From JBQLZO01 sp052168315 (GTDB taxonomy: Bacteria; Planctomycetota; Phycisphaerae; Phycisphaerales; UBA1924): a DNA stretch of 38,165 bases. The position numbers and the translations under genes are program-made. The DNA is taken from positions 1 to 38,165 of the forward strand of contig JBQLZO010000063.1 of the NCBI GenBank assembly GCA_052168315.1, written 5' to 3'. Below the pieces are notes generated by a model that saw nothing but the letters and a program-made list of their open reading frames with translations, was not told where the DNA came from and ran no database searches. Positions 20,864 to 29,798 of this stretch are shown here, piece by piece (the stretch's first letter is position 1; each line of letters begins with the position of its first letter).

Positions 20864-22384
20864 ATGGGCGCTGGATCAGGCGATGGCGGCGGGCTTCGAT
20901 CGGCGCTGGAGTTGTCGTCGGCGACACCTCCGGCGGACTGGCTGATGAGCCCGATCCGTCGGTTCGCGGGCCTGAGCACGGCGGGCGGGATTTTGCTGAT
21001 CGTGTGCGCGGCGGCGGCGATGCTGTGGTCGAACTTCGCGCCCCATGAGTACGAGGCGCTGCTGCACGCGAACATCTCGATCACGGTGGGGGGGTTCGAG
21101 ATCTCGCAGGGGGTGCTGCACTGGATCGATGACACGCTGATGGCGGTATTCTTCCTGCTGGTGGGGCTTGAGATCAAGCGGGAGTTGATCAGCGGTGAGC
21201 TGTCTTCGCCGAAGCGGGCGGCGCTGCCGTTGTTCGCGGCGCTGGGGGGGATGGTGGTTCCGGCGGGGATCTATGTGGCGGTGGTGGGGATCGGGAGCGC
21301 GGCGGGTGTGGGCGGCGAAGGGGCGGTGGCGCAGTGGGGCGGGTGGGGCGTGCCGATGGCGACGGACATCGCGTTCGCGCTGGGGATCCTGGCGCTGCTG
21401 GGTCGTCGCGCGCCGCTGGCGCTGCGGGTGTTCTTGTCGGCGCTGGCGGTGGCGGATGATCTCGGGGCGCTGGCGGTGATCGCGGTGTTCTACACGGAGC
21501 GTCTGGATTTCGGGGCGATGGGGATGGCGGGTGTGGTGTACGCGGTGCTGGTGCTGTGCGCGATGCTGAAGGTTCGAGAGTCGCTGATCTACATTCTGCT
21601 GGGGATGGTGCTGCTGTACTTCATGAGCGAGTCGGGGGTTCACTCGACGATCGCGGGCGTGCTGGTGGCTTCGGTGATCCCGGTGAGCGCGCGGGTGGAT
21701 GTGGGGAGCTATGTGGAGTCGACGCGGAAGGCCGTGGATGTGATTGAGGAAGAGGAGCGCCGGGCGGGTGCGGAGTCTCCGGAGCTGACGCCGATGCAGC
21801 TGGTGGCGGCGCAGATCGTTTCGACGAACAGCCGGCACATTCGTCCTCCGCTGCACCGGATCGAGCACACGCTCGGGCCGTGGGTAGCGTTCCTGATCCT
21901 GCCGGTGTTCGCGCTGACGAACGCTGGTGTGGATCTGAGCGGGGTGCGCCTGGAGGGCGGCTCGCTCGTGGTGGGGATCGCGGTCTTTCTGGGGCTGGTG
22001 GTGGGGAAGCCTCTGGGGATCGTGGGGGCTTCTTGGGTGGCGATCCGGCTTGGGCTTGCCTCGATGCCGCGGGGTGTGGGGTGGCCCCGGATGTGGGGTG
22101 TGGGGCTGCTGGGTGGGATCGGTTTCACGATGGCGATCTTCATTTCGGGTCTGGCGTTTCCGGATTCGCCGGGGGCTCGGGATGTGGCGAAGCTGGCGGT
22201 GTTGATGGGGTCGGTCGTGGCGAGTGTTCTTGGGCTGGTGGTGCTGCTGCGTCGTCATGCAACCGCGCCTCCCCCGGAGCCGGTGGAGGGCACGATCACG
22301 ATGGACGAATCGCTGGAATCGCTCGAGGAGCGTCTTGGCGGTGCGCCGCGTGATCTGCCGGCGGGGAGCGCGGGCGGCGACTGA
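20864..22384 (+). CDS. nhaA: Na+/H+ antiporter NhaA
   Basis: 506 residues. The key carboxylates are present: Asp 168 (PMATDIAFALG) and the Asp pair 198-199 (AVADDLGALAVIAVFY), which bind Na+ or Li+ in E. coli NhaA. Family segments STAGGILLIVCAAAAMLWSN and FFLLVGLEIKRELISGEL mark the N-terminal half. Between helices there is a long charged loop (about 300-345, EEEERRAGAESPELTP) and a C-terminal cytoplasmic tail (about 460-506) rich in Pro, Glu and Ser; both are longer than in E. coli, as is usual in this group. AGGAG six bases before ATG 20864 fixes the start; ATG 20945 is a fallback. It follows mraY by 109 bases on the same strand. Confidence 0.95.
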   Translation: MGAGSGDGGGLRSALELSSATPPADWLMSPIRRFAGLSTAGGILLIVCAAAAMLWSNFAPHEYEALLHANISITVGGFEISQGVLHWIDDTLMAVFFLLVGLEIKRELISGELSSPKRAALPLFAALGGMVVPAGIYVAVVGIGSAAGVGGEGAVAQWGGWGVPMATDIAFALGILALLGRRAPLALRVFLSALAVADDLGALAVIAVFYTERLDFGAMGMAGVVYAVLVLCAMLKVRESLIYILLGMVLLYFMSESGVHSTIAGVLVASVIPVSARVDVGSYVESTRKAVDVIEEEERRAGAESPELTPMQLVAAQIVSTNSRHIRPPLHRIEHTLGPWVAFLILPVFALTNAGVDLSGVRLEGGSLVVGIAVFLGLVVGKPLGIVGASWVAIRLGLASMPRGVGWPRMWGVGLLGGIGFTMAIFISGLAFPDSPGARDVAKLAVLMGSVVASVLGLVVLLRRHATAPPPEPVEGTITMDESLESLEERLGGAPRDLPAGSAGGD

Positions 22385-22574
22385 TCCGGTGTGGCTGGGG
22401 CTTCGGGGTTGTTGCGGGCTGAGTATCGCCTGATGTGGGTGTTTGTCCCGCCGTGATGTGGTTGCGCGATCGCGCGCTGGGGGATCGTTCGTGGTCGAGT
22501 GGGGGTTGGGTGTGGCCGATCAAAGGCGTGTCCGCGCGGAGGGGGCGCGGGCGGTTGGATCGAGTGGAGGCTGC

Positions 22575-24053
22575 GTGCTTCGATGGCGAGGTGACCATCT
22601 TGTGATGCTTTGGAGCGGGGGCTCGGCGTTGTCATTGGCGCTGGGCGGTCTCTTGGTGTCTGGGTGGGGCGTGGTATCGCTGATGTCGGGCGGGGCGGAG
22701 GCGCACCATGCGGTGGCGCGGCTTGGCGGGGTGGCGCCGTGGCTGGGAGTTGTGGGCGGATTGCTGTCGTTTGTGGGTGGCGGGGCGATGGTGTGGCTCG
22801 GGATGCGCTGCCGTGATGCGTGGCTGGTGCGTTCGGCGGCCGAGGATGCGGCGGAGGGGTCGATCGACGGGGAGCGTCTGGGGCTTCCGGAGTCTCTCGG
22901 GAAGGCGGCGGCGGGTTGGAACCGGATGCTGTCTGCTGCGGGCGGGACGGGGATGGAGGCGCTGGCGGAGGCGCTGGAGGGGCGGGGCGTGTGCGGGGAG
23001 TCCGGCGAGGAGGGGGAGCTGGGGCTGGCGTTCGCGGGTTCTCCGCACGGGATGCTGGTGGTGGATCAGGGTGGGACTGTGCATCGCGCGAACGCGGCGG
23101 CGGGCCTGCTGCTGGGGCGTTCGATGTCGGAGCTGAGCGGGCGGACGGTTGACGAGGCGATTGCGGATGAGAGTGTGGCGCGGGTGGTGCGGGAGGTGGC
23201 CTCACGGCGTGTGAAGAGCGCTCGGAGCGTGGAATTCGGGGTCGAGTCTTCGCAAACCCGTCTGCGGTGCGGCGCGTACCCGCTTGGCGGGCCGAGCGGG
23301 GCGTCGACGCTGGTGCTGCTGGAGGACATCACGCAGCAGGTGACAGCGCGTGAGGCGCAGCGGATGTTCCTGGCGCACGCAGCGCACGAGCTGCGGACGC
23401 CGCTGACGAATATCCGGCTGAATGTCGAGGAGCTGGTGGACAACGACCCGGCGGATGAGGCCTCTCGGGGCGAGGCGGTGAATGTGATCTCGCAGGAGTC
23501 GCGTCGGCTGGAGAGCATCGTGGACGATCTGCTGAGTATCTCGGAGATCGAGGCGGGCTCGATCCAGATGCGTCCGGGCGATGTGCGGCTGGAGAACCTG
23601 CTGGCGGACCTGCAGGCGGACTACAAGGCCAAGTCGGCGGACAAGCAGATCTCGCTGTCGTTCGAGCTTCCGGCGAAGATCGCGGTGATCCAGGGGGACC
23701 GGGACAAGATCGAGCTTGTGATGCACAACCTGCTGGGGAACGCTCTGAAGTACACGCCTTCGGGCGGGAGCGTGAAGGTCTGCTACACGGACGATGAGGA
23801 GCGGATCCGGATCGATGTGCAGGACACTGGGCTTGGGATCGGGCCGGATGACATCCGGCAGATCTTCGAGCGGTTCTACCGGGCGCGTGATCCGCGGATC
23901 GAGGGGATCGAGGGCACGGGTCTGGGGCTTGCGATCTCGCGTGAGCTGGTTCGTCTGCACGGGGGCGATCTTCTTGTGGAGTCTGAGGTCGGGACCGGGA
24001 GCACCTTCACGATGGTCCTCCCGCGTCGTTCGCCGGCGGCTCGTGCGGCGTGA
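22575..24053 (+). CDS. Membrane sensor histidine kinase with PAS domain
   Basis: 492 residues. Two membrane helices (about 14-38 and 53-77) with hardly any loop between, so little extracytoplasmic sensing is expected. A helical linker leads to a PAS domain (about 148-255, SPHGMLVVDQGGTVHRANAA). H box: LAHAAHELRTPLTNIRLN with His 271. Catalytic boxes follow: MHNLLGNALKYT (N), DTGLGIGPDD (G1), FERFYRARD (F), GTGLGLAISREL (G2). All are intact. The start was chosen as GTG 22575, with TGGAGG four bases upstream; ATG 22605 is the alternative and would remove ten residues. No response regulator follows. The next gene, 38 bases away, is a STAS protein, then the T2SS/T4P operon. Confidence 0.9.
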   Translation: MLRWRGDHLVMLWSGGSALSLALGGLLVSGWGVVSLMSGGAEAHHAVARLGGVAPWLGVVGGLLSFVGGGAMVWLGMRCRDAWLVRSAAEDAAEGSIDGERLGLPESLGKAAAGWNRMLSAAGGTGMEALAEALEGRGVCGESGEEGELGLAFAGSPHGMLVVDQGGTVHRANAAAGLLLGRSMSELSGRTVDEAIADESVARVVREVASRRVKSARSVEFGVESSQTRLRCGAYPLGGPSGASTLVLLEDITQQVTAREAQRMFLAHAAHELRTPLTNIRLNVEELVDNDPADEASRGEAVNVISQESRRLESIVDDLLSISEIEAGSIQMRPGDVRLENLLADLQADYKAKSADKQISLSFELPAKIAVIQGDRDKIELVMHNLLGNALKYTPSGGSVKVCYTDDEERIRIDVQDTGLGIGPDDIRQIFERFYRARDPRIEGIEGTGLGLAISRELVRLHGGDLLVESEVGTGSTFTMVLPRRSPAARAA

Positions 24054-24091
24054 GCGTGTCGGGGGACCAGCACCGTCGAGGAGCGTGAGCG

Positions 24092-24427
24092 ATGAACATC
24101 GCCGAGCAGGACATTGGCGCGGTGCGGGTGCTGCGGCCATCTGGCGCGCTGCTCGTGGCGGATGTGGAGTCGTTCCTGTCGCGTTCTCGCGCGGTGATCA
24201 CGGCGAGCCGTGGTCGGATGGCGCTGGATCTTTCGGAGGTTCATTACCTGGACAGCGCGGGGCTTGAGGCGCTGCTGGAGGTGGCCGAGTCGCTCTCGGT
24301 GGTGGGCGGCGTGCTGCGCGTGTGCGGTGCGAACGAGACGGTGCGGGAGGTTCTGGAGCTGACAGGTGTGGGCGGGTACCTGGAGCACTTTGATTCTGCG
24401 ACGGACGCCGCGAGGAGCTTTTTGTGA
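24092..24427 (+). CDS. STAS-domain anti-sigma factor antagonist-like protein
   Basis: 111 residues, one STAS domain (RVLRPSGALLVADVES, then MALDLSEVHYLDSAGLEALL). Ser 55 in LDSAGL is where antagonists of the SpoIIAA type are phosphorylated by their partner kinases. No cognate anti-sigma kinase or PP2C phosphatase is in the window; the upstream gene is a conventional His kinase, not an anti-sigma kinase. Its stop overlaps the start of the assembly ATPase gene (GTGA), so it is translated with the secretion operon. Stand-alone STAS proteins also act as nucleotide- or membrane-binding regulators, so its target is unknown. GAGGAG lies nine bases before ATG 24092. Confidence 0.9.
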   Translation: MNIAEQDIGAVRVLRPSGALLVADVESFLSRSRAVITASRGRMALDLSEVHYLDSAGLEALLEVAESLSVVGGVLRVCGANETVREVLELTGVGGYLEHFDSATDAARSFL

Positions 24428-26355
24428 GCGACGGAGCGCGCGAGGATGATGGGCCGATGGAGCTGGCGCCGCTGCCGGAGGAGGCCGGCGGCGCGGCGGG
24501 GGGCGGTGTTCCGGGCGGCGCTGGTGGCGCTGGAGGTGAGGGTGCGCGCGCGGCTGCGGAGGGTGGGGTGCGGCGGGGATGGTCGCGTCCGATGCGGAAG
24601 CGGCTGGGCGAGGCGCTGATCGAGAGCGGGCTGATCTCCGAGGCGGAGCTGAGCCAGATCCTGGTGAAGCAGCAGCGGAGCGGGCAGAAGCTCGGCGAGA
24701 TGCTGATCGAGCAGGGGGTGCTCTCGCAGGCGGCGCTGGTGCGGACGCTGGGGGCGTGCCTCGGGGTTCCGGGTGTGCACCTGCGGCACGGTCTGGCGGA
24801 CCCGGGGCTGTTGTCGCTGGTGGGGGCCGACGAGGCCGAGCGGCTGGTCGTGCTGCCGATGTTCAAGGTGCGCGGCGAGCTGCTGGTGGCGATGGCGGAG
24901 CCGGACTCGCTGGTGACGATCGACCGGCTGCGTCAGAAGACGGGCCTGAAGATCCGGCCGGTGCTGGCGCTCGAGGCGAATATTCTTGAGTTCGTCCGCA
25001 AGTACGCGAGCGGCGATATCGACATCGATTCGTTCCTGACCTCGCTGGTGGAGTCGGACCTGGAGGTGGTGGAGCGGGAGCGGGTGGACGAGGGGCCCTC
25101 GACGAACCTGGACACGATGGTGGCGGGCAGCCCGATCGTGAACCTGGTGAATGTGGCGATGATGACGGCGGTGCGGGATGGGGCGTCGGACATCCACATC
25201 GAGCCGTCGAAGAGTGGGACGCGGATCCGGTACCGTCTGGACGGTCATCTGCGGGACCTGATGAAGCCGCCGCCCGGGATGCACGCGGCGATCGTGTCGC
25301 GGATCAAGGTGATCGGGAAGATGGACATCGCGGAGAAGCGGCTGCCGCAGGAGGGGCGTGTTCGGATCGTGGCCGAGGGCCGGGAGATCGACCTGCGGGT
25401 GTCGTCGATGCCGACGCTGCTGGGCGAGAAGATCGTGATCCGCGTGCTGGACAAGGCGAACCTGCGGGTGAGCATGGACCAGCTGGGGATGAGCGAGGGG
25501 GATCTGGAAGCGTTCATGGGGGTGCTGAAGCAGCCGCACGGGCTGGTGCTGGTGACGGGGCCGACGGGGTCGGGCAAGACGACGACGCTGTACTCGGCGC
25601 TGGATGTGCTGCGGTCGCCGGAGCGGAACATCGTGACGGTCGAGGATCCGGTGGAGTATCAGCTCGATCTGATCAACCAGATCCAGGTGCTCGAGTCGAT
25701 CGGGATGACGTTCGCGCGGTCGCTGCGTTCGATCCTTCGTCAGGATCCGGACACGATCATGGTGGGCGAGATCCGCGACCAGGAGACGGCGCGTGTGGCG
25801 GTGCAGGCGGCGCTGACGGGGCACGGGGTGCTTGCGACGCTGCACACGAACGATGCGCCCGGGGCGGTGGCGCGTCTGCTGGACATGGAGATCGAGCCGT
25901 ACCTGCTCTCGAGCGCGCTGAACGGGGTGGTGGCGCAGCGGCTGGTGCGGACGATCTGCGGGCACTGCAAGACGCGGTATTACCCGAGCGAGCGGGTGCT
26001 GCACGACTCGGGGCTGGATCCTTCGCAGCCGCGGGCGCTGATGCGGGGCGCGGGTTGCTCTCGTTGCCACGACACGGGATTCAAGGGGCGGCTGGGGATC
26101 TACGAGATGATGGTGGTGGATGGGGAGCTGCGGCGGATGGTCCACGAGGCGGCGGCGACGCACAACCTGCGCGCAGCGCTGCGCCGGCGTGGGATCCCGA
26201 CGCTGCGCGACTCGGGGGTGGCGCTGGCGCTGGAGCAGCGGACGACGCTGGAAGAGGTGATGCGGGTCGCGCACGATGACGATGGCGGTTGGAAGCCGCT
26301 GCCGGGCGAGGTGGGCGAGGTCGACGGCGGCGCTGCCGGACGGGAGGCGGCATGA
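24424..26355 (+). CDS. gspE: GspE/PilB-family assembly ATPase
   Basis: 643 residues. A Gly/Ala-rich leader (1-55) is followed by an N-terminal MshEN-like domain (about 57-195: LGEALIESGLISEAELSQIL, LGEMLIEQGVLS). The ATPase core follows: Walker A GPTGSGKTTTLYSAL (379-393), Asp box VEDPVEYQ (406-413), Walker B IMVGEIRDQETA (445-456) and His box LHTNDAPG (473-480). Zinc is held by Cys 512, 515, 545 and 548 (CGHCK, CSRCHDTGFKGR), as in both GspE and PilB. It powers pilus or pseudopilus extension at the inner membrane through GspF. It starts at GTG 24424 inside the STAS stop and overlaps gspF by four bases. GspE or PilB cannot be separated by sequence alone; PilM-PilO nearby favour a T4P-type platform. 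Confidence 0.95.
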   Translation: MSDGAREDDGPMELAPLPEEAGGAAGGGVPGGAGGAGGEGARAAAEGGVRRGWSRPMRKRLGEALIESGLISEAELSQILVKQQRSGQKLGEMLIEQGVLSQAALVRTLGACLGVPGVHLRHGLADPGLLSLVGADEAERLVVLPMFKVRGELLVAMAEPDSLVTIDRLRQKTGLKIRPVLALEANILEFVRKYASGDIDIDSFLTSLVESDLEVVERERVDEGPSTNLDTMVAGSPIVNLVNVAMMTAVRDGASDIHIEPSKSGTRIRYRLDGHLRDLMKPPPGMHAAIVSRIKVIGKMDIAEKRLPQEGRVRIVAEGREIDLRVSSMPTLLGEKIVIRVLDKANLRVSMDQLGMSEGDLEAFMGVLKQPHGLVLVTGPTGSGKTTTLYSALDVLRSPERNIVTVEDPVEYQLDLINQIQVLESIGMTFARSLRSILRQDPDTIMVGEIRDQETARVAVQAALTGHGVLATLHTNDAPGAVARLLDMEIEPYLLSSALNGVVAQRLVRTICGHCKTRYYPSERVLHDSGLDPSQPRALMRGAGCSRCHDTGFKGRLGIYEMMVVDGELRRMVHEAAATHNLRAALRRRGIPTLRDSGVALALEQRTTLEEVMRVAHDDDGGWKPLPGEVGEVDGGAAGREAA

Positions 26356-27599
26356 AGTTCCGGTACGAGGCGTATGACCACGCCGGGAAGCGGCGGGTGG
26401 GGGCGCTGGAGGGCGAGAGCGCGGAGGTGGTGCGGGAGCAGCTGGCGCGGGATGGGATGTTCCCGACCGAGATCGCGCCGCTGGATGAGCACGCATCGCA
26501 GGCGCTGGGCGCCCGCCCGGCGCTGGGTCTGCTGGACAGCCTGCGGGCCGGAACCTACCTGGTTCCGCTGGTGGATTTCTCGCGGGAGCTGTCGGTGCTG
26601 GTGAGCAACGGGACGCCGGTGGTGGATGCGATCAGCGCGCTGGAGCGGCAGTGCGGGCACCAGGGGTTCCGGGATGTGATCAAGGATGTGCGGTCGAAGG
26701 TGGAGGAGGGCGTGCCGCTGAGCGAGGCGATGGGTCGGCATCCGCTGGCGTTCGACCAGATCAGCGTGAGCCTGGTGGCGGCGGGCGAGTCGGGCGCGGA
26801 CCTGGACGCGATGCTGGAGCGGCTGAGCGAGTTCGCGATCGGCCGGCTGCACATCCGGAAGACGGTGATGGGGGCGATGCTGTACCCGGCGGCGCTGCTG
26901 ACGATCTCGACGCTGGTGATGGTGGCGCTGTTCGTGTTCGTTCTGCCGCGGTTCGCGGAGATGTTCGAGACGATGCAGGTCGAGCTTCCGGCGAGCACGG
27001 CGGCGATGATGGCGCTGGGGGATGCGGTGGCGTCGTGGTGGTGGGCGATGATCATCGGGATGGCGGGCGGCGTGGTGGGCGCGGCGTTCTGGCTGCGGAC
27101 GCCGTCGGGGCTGGTGGTGGCGGACCGTGTGATGCTCCGCCTGCCGGTGATCGGGCTGACGATCCGTTCGTTCTCGACAGCGCGGATCGCGCGGATCGTT
27201 GGGACGCTGATCGAGGCGCGGGTTCCGTTTCTGGATGCGCTGGCGCTGGCGAAGCGGGGGCTCGCGAGCCCGTCGTACATCCGTCTGCTGGACCGGGCGG
27301 AGGAGCTGGTCTCGAAGGGGGACACGGTGGCGGCGGCGTTCGCGGACTCGGCGCTGATCAGCCCGTCGTTCGCGGAGGCGATCCGGAACGCGGAGCGGAC
27401 GGGTCGGCTCGGTCCGGTGATGGGCGCGATGGCGACGCACATGGAGGCGGACAACGAGGCGTTGTTGAAGTCGGTGACGAAGCTGGCCGAGCCGCTGATC
27501 CTGGCGGCGCTGGGGGTGATCGTGGGGTTCGTTGCGATCTCGCTGTTCCTTCCGTTGTTCGATCTGACGGCGTCTGCCGGTGGTGGAGGTGCGCCGTGA
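26352..27599 (+). CDS. gspF: GspF/PilC-family inner-membrane platform protein
   Basis: 415 residues. The N-terminus MKFRYEAYDHAGKRRVGALEG is the usual one. Two homologous cytoplasmic helical domains (about 70-165 and 275-380, sharing the FSRELSVLVSNGTP / ARIVGTLIEARVP and ESG/ERTGRLG patterns) alternate with three membrane segments (about 174-199, 229-247 and 388-408). It couples the ATPase to the pilus base. It overlaps gspE by four bases (ATGA) and its stop shares one base with the next start (TGATG). All expected motifs are present, with no truncation. Confidence 0.95.
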   Translation: MKFRYEAYDHAGKRRVGALEGESAEVVREQLARDGMFPTEIAPLDEHASQALGARPALGLLDSLRAGTYLVPLVDFSRELSVLVSNGTPVVDAISALERQCGHQGFRDVIKDVRSKVEEGVPLSEAMGRHPLAFDQISVSLVAAGESGADLDAMLERLSEFAIGRLHIRKTVMGAMLYPAALLTISTLVMVALFVFVLPRFAEMFETMQVELPASTAAMMALGDAVASWWWAMIIGMAGGVVGAAFWLRTPSGLVVADRVMLRLPVIGLTIRSFSTARIARIVGTLIEARVPFLDALALAKRGLASPSYIRLLDRAEELVSKGDTVAAAFADSALISPSFAEAIRNAERTGRLGPVMGAMATHMEADNEALLKSVTKLAEPLILAALGVIVGFVAISLFLPLFDLTASAGGGGAP

Positions 27600-28645
27600 T
27601 GAAGGGTGTTGAGGGCTGGACGGGTGGGTTGTTCGGGTCGGTGATCGGCGTGGATCTTGGTTCGCGCGTGCTCAAGGCGTGTCAATGGTCGCGTGGGGGG
27701 TGGCGCGTGGCGAGCGTGTGGCGGGAGAGCGATGGGGAGATCGGGAGTGATGAGATCCGCGGGCTGGCGCGGGTGCTGGCGCGGCGGGGGTTCTCCGGGA
27801 CGCGGGTGGTGGCGTCGGTTCCGCGTTCGGCGCTGCTTTCGTGCCGTGCCTCGGCGCCGATGGAGGGGTCGGGGGCCCCGGTGGAGCAGATCGCGCGGGC
27901 GGAGCTTGCCCGGGTGTCGGGGCAGAACGCGGGGGCGTTGCTGTCGGCGAGCTGGAGCGCGCGTTCGCGTCGGAGCCGGAGCGAACTGGATGAGCGTCAG
28001 GTCCTGGGTTGCTCTGCGGCGGTGGCGCGAGGTCTGAGCGAGGCGTTCGGGGGCGGCGGGCTGGACCTGGTGGGCCTGGAGCCGGGGCCGGTGGGATCGG
28101 CGCGGGGCGCGCTGCACATCGCCGGGTTGTCGGGGGCGGGGAGCGCCGGGTCGTCGGGGTTGATCGTGGACTTCGGGTGGGGCGGTGCCCGGCTGCTGGC
28201 GGTGAGCGATGGTGTGCTGATGTACGAGCGGTGCATGGATGAGCACGGTCAGCGTCGGTTCACGGAGGAGCTGTGCGGGCTGATGGGGCTGGATCCGGAG
28301 ATGGCGGTGGCGCTGAGCGGCGCGATGTCGTCGAACGGTGATGCGGAGTGGTGCGCCCGGCTGGCGAAGGCGAGCGAGGTGCTGGCGCGGGAGTGGGGCG
28401 AGGGGCTGTGCGCGGAGATCGAGCGGGGGCTGAACTTCGCGGGAGAGCGGTACGGGATCGAGGCGGGTTCGGGTGTGCTGCTGTGCGGCGGGGGTGTGGA
28501 TGGCGCGGTGGGGCGGTGCGTGCTGGAGCTGATGGGGGATGGGGTTCGTGCGTGCGCGGGCGTGGTGCCGGGTTCTCACGGGCTGGCGATGGGGCTGTGC
28601 CTCGGGAAGGAGGGCGTGCATGCGGTTCGTCGATCTGCTTCCTGA
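27599..28645 (+). CDS. pilM: PilM-like actin-fold protein
   Basis: 348 residues. The N-terminal nucleotide-binding strand IGVDLGSRVLKACQW matches PilM/FtsA-like proteins. A later LIVDFGWGGARLLAVSDG gives the second phosphate loop, and GVLLCGGGVDG the adenosine motif; both are divergent. It would bind ATP and the N-terminal tail of PilN in the cytoplasm. The match to PilM rests on these motifs and on its place before pilN. It starts at ATG 27599, in the TGATG of the gspF stop. Its last 26 bases overlap the start of pilN. Confidence 0.8.
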   Translation: MKGVEGWTGGLFGSVIGVDLGSRVLKACQWSRGGWRVASVWRESDGEIGSDEIRGLARVLARRGFSGTRVVASVPRSALLSCRASAPMEGSGAPVEQIARAELARVSGQNAGALLSASWSARSRRSRSELDERQVLGCSAAVARGLSEAFGGGGLDLVGLEPGPVGSARGALHIAGLSGAGSAGSSGLIVDFGWGGARLLAVSDGVLMYERCMDEHGQRRFTEELCGLMGLDPEMAVALSGAMSSNGDAEWCARLAKASEVLAREWGEGLCAEIERGLNFAGERYGIEAGSGVLLCGGGVDGAVGRCVLELMGDGVRACAGVVPGSHGLAMGLCLGKEGVHAVRRSAS

Positions 28646-29204
28646 GCGTGCTCGTGGGCTTTCGTGCGTGCGGTCGCGCGTGGTGATGTACGCGGCGGGT
28701 TTCCCGCTGGTGGTTCTGCTCAACGGCGTGGGGTGGCTGACGGGGATCGCGCTGCTGTCGGCGGATGTTCATTCTGTGGAGCGGGAGATCGCGGATATCC
28801 GCGGCCAGATCGAGTCGTTCGACGGTCGGAGCGCGCATCTTGAGAAGGAGCTTTCGAAGGTGCGCGGTGAGCGGATCGCTCGCGAGGCGCTGGCGGCGCG
28901 CCCGACCTGGGGCGGGCTGGTGCGCCGGGTGTCCGCGGTGGTTGTGCGGCACGGTTCGCTGGATCGGCTGGCGGTGCGCGGGCTGGGGAGCGGGCGCGGG
29001 GAGTCGGGTCGCGTGGGGTATGAGGTCTCGTTGAACGGGCTGGCGCGCGATGCGACGGCGTTGACAGCGCTGTTGTTGGAGCTTGAGGGCGAGGGTGTGT
29101 TTGACGAGGTCTCGCTGATCGGTTCGTCGCGGGTGCGGGAGGATGGTTCCGATCCATCGGTTCGGTTCGATGTGCGCTGTTCGATTCTCGGAGGCGAGGG
29201 ATGA
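28620..29204 (+). CDS. pilN: PilN-like membrane protein
   Basis: 194 residues. The N-terminal MRFVDLLPER is the PilM-binding motif typical of PilN (xxNLLPx). A membrane segment (about 23-46) is followed by a coiled coil (SVEREIADIRGQIESFDGRSAHLEKEL) and a ferredoxin-like beta/alpha domain (about 105-194). This is the PilN order. The start ATG lies 26 bases inside the pilM stop, and the stop overlaps pilO as ATGA. Similar in form to GspL's C-terminal part, so a T2SS reading cannot be excluded. Confidence 0.8.
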   Translation: MRFVDLLPERARGLSCVRSRVVMYAAGFPLVVLLNGVGWLTGIALLSADVHSVEREIADIRGQIESFDGRSAHLEKELSKVRGERIAREALAARPTWGGLVRRVSAVVVRHGSLDRLAVRGLGSGRGESGRVGYEVSLNGLARDATALTALLLELEGEGVFDEVSLIGSSRVREDGSDPSVRFDVRCSILGGEG

Positions 29205-29740
29205 GGGTTCTCAAGCTTGACATCGGGATGGCGCTGGTGGTGGCCGGGCTGTGCGCGGCGACGCCGACGATCGGTCTGGCGCCGGCGCGTGAGTCTCGTG
29301 AGACGCACGGGTCGCTGGTGGGCGAGTCTGAGGAGCTGCGTGCGCGAGCGCTGCGTGGTGCGGAGCGGATGCGGTCTCTCGAGATGGTGCTGGCGGATGA
29401 GCGGAAGCGGCTGGCGGGGATCGGCGAGGTGTCGGCGCTGCGGATTCCGTTGAACCAGCGGATCGCGCGATTGAACACGCTGGCGGAGGATCATGGGCTG
29501 GAGGTGGTTCGGCTTTCGCCGCGGCGGGAGGTGGGCGGCGGGTCGGATGGCGCGGCGGTGGGATTGGACTTCTCATTGATGGGGGAGTTCGGTGCGATGG
29601 TGCGGATGCTGGAGGCGATCGAGACGCGGGAGTTATCGCTGTGGGCGGCTTCGTTCGAGATCGCCCGGCGTGCGGATCGTGCGGGCTGGGTGACGCTCTC
29701 GGGGGATCTTGCGTGGCATGCCGATTCTGCGGGGGACTGA
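29201..29740 (+). CDS. pilO: PilO-like membrane protein
   Basis: 179 residues. A membrane segment at about 8-27 is followed by a coiled coil (ESEELRARALRGAERMRSLEMVLADERKRL) and a beta/alpha domain (about 90-179, with GLEVVRLSPRREV and DFSLMGEFGAMVRMLEAIE), the PilO pattern. It would pair with PilN in the periplasm. The identity is based mostly on order and shape, since PilO sequences diverge quickly. ATGA overlap with pilN; 58 bases before the next chosen start. Confidence 0.75.
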   Translation: MRVLKLDIGMALVVAGLCAATPTIGLAPARESRETHGSLVGESEELRARALRGAERMRSLEMVLADERKRLAGIGEVSALRIPLNQRIARLNTLAEDHGLEVVRLSPRREVGGGSDGAAVGLDFSLMGEFGAMVRMLEAIETRELSLWAASFEIARRADRAGWVTLSGDLAWHADSAGD

Positions 29741-29798
29741 TCCCCGGAATCCGCGATGAGGGTTCCAGATGGGGGGGGTGCGTGCCGATGCAGGACGC

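Noticed and set aside
22464..22475. GCGCGATCGCGC palindrome before the kinase gene, containing the HIP1-like GCGATCGC octamer
   Set aside because: One copy only, and such palindromes are expected by chance at this GC content.
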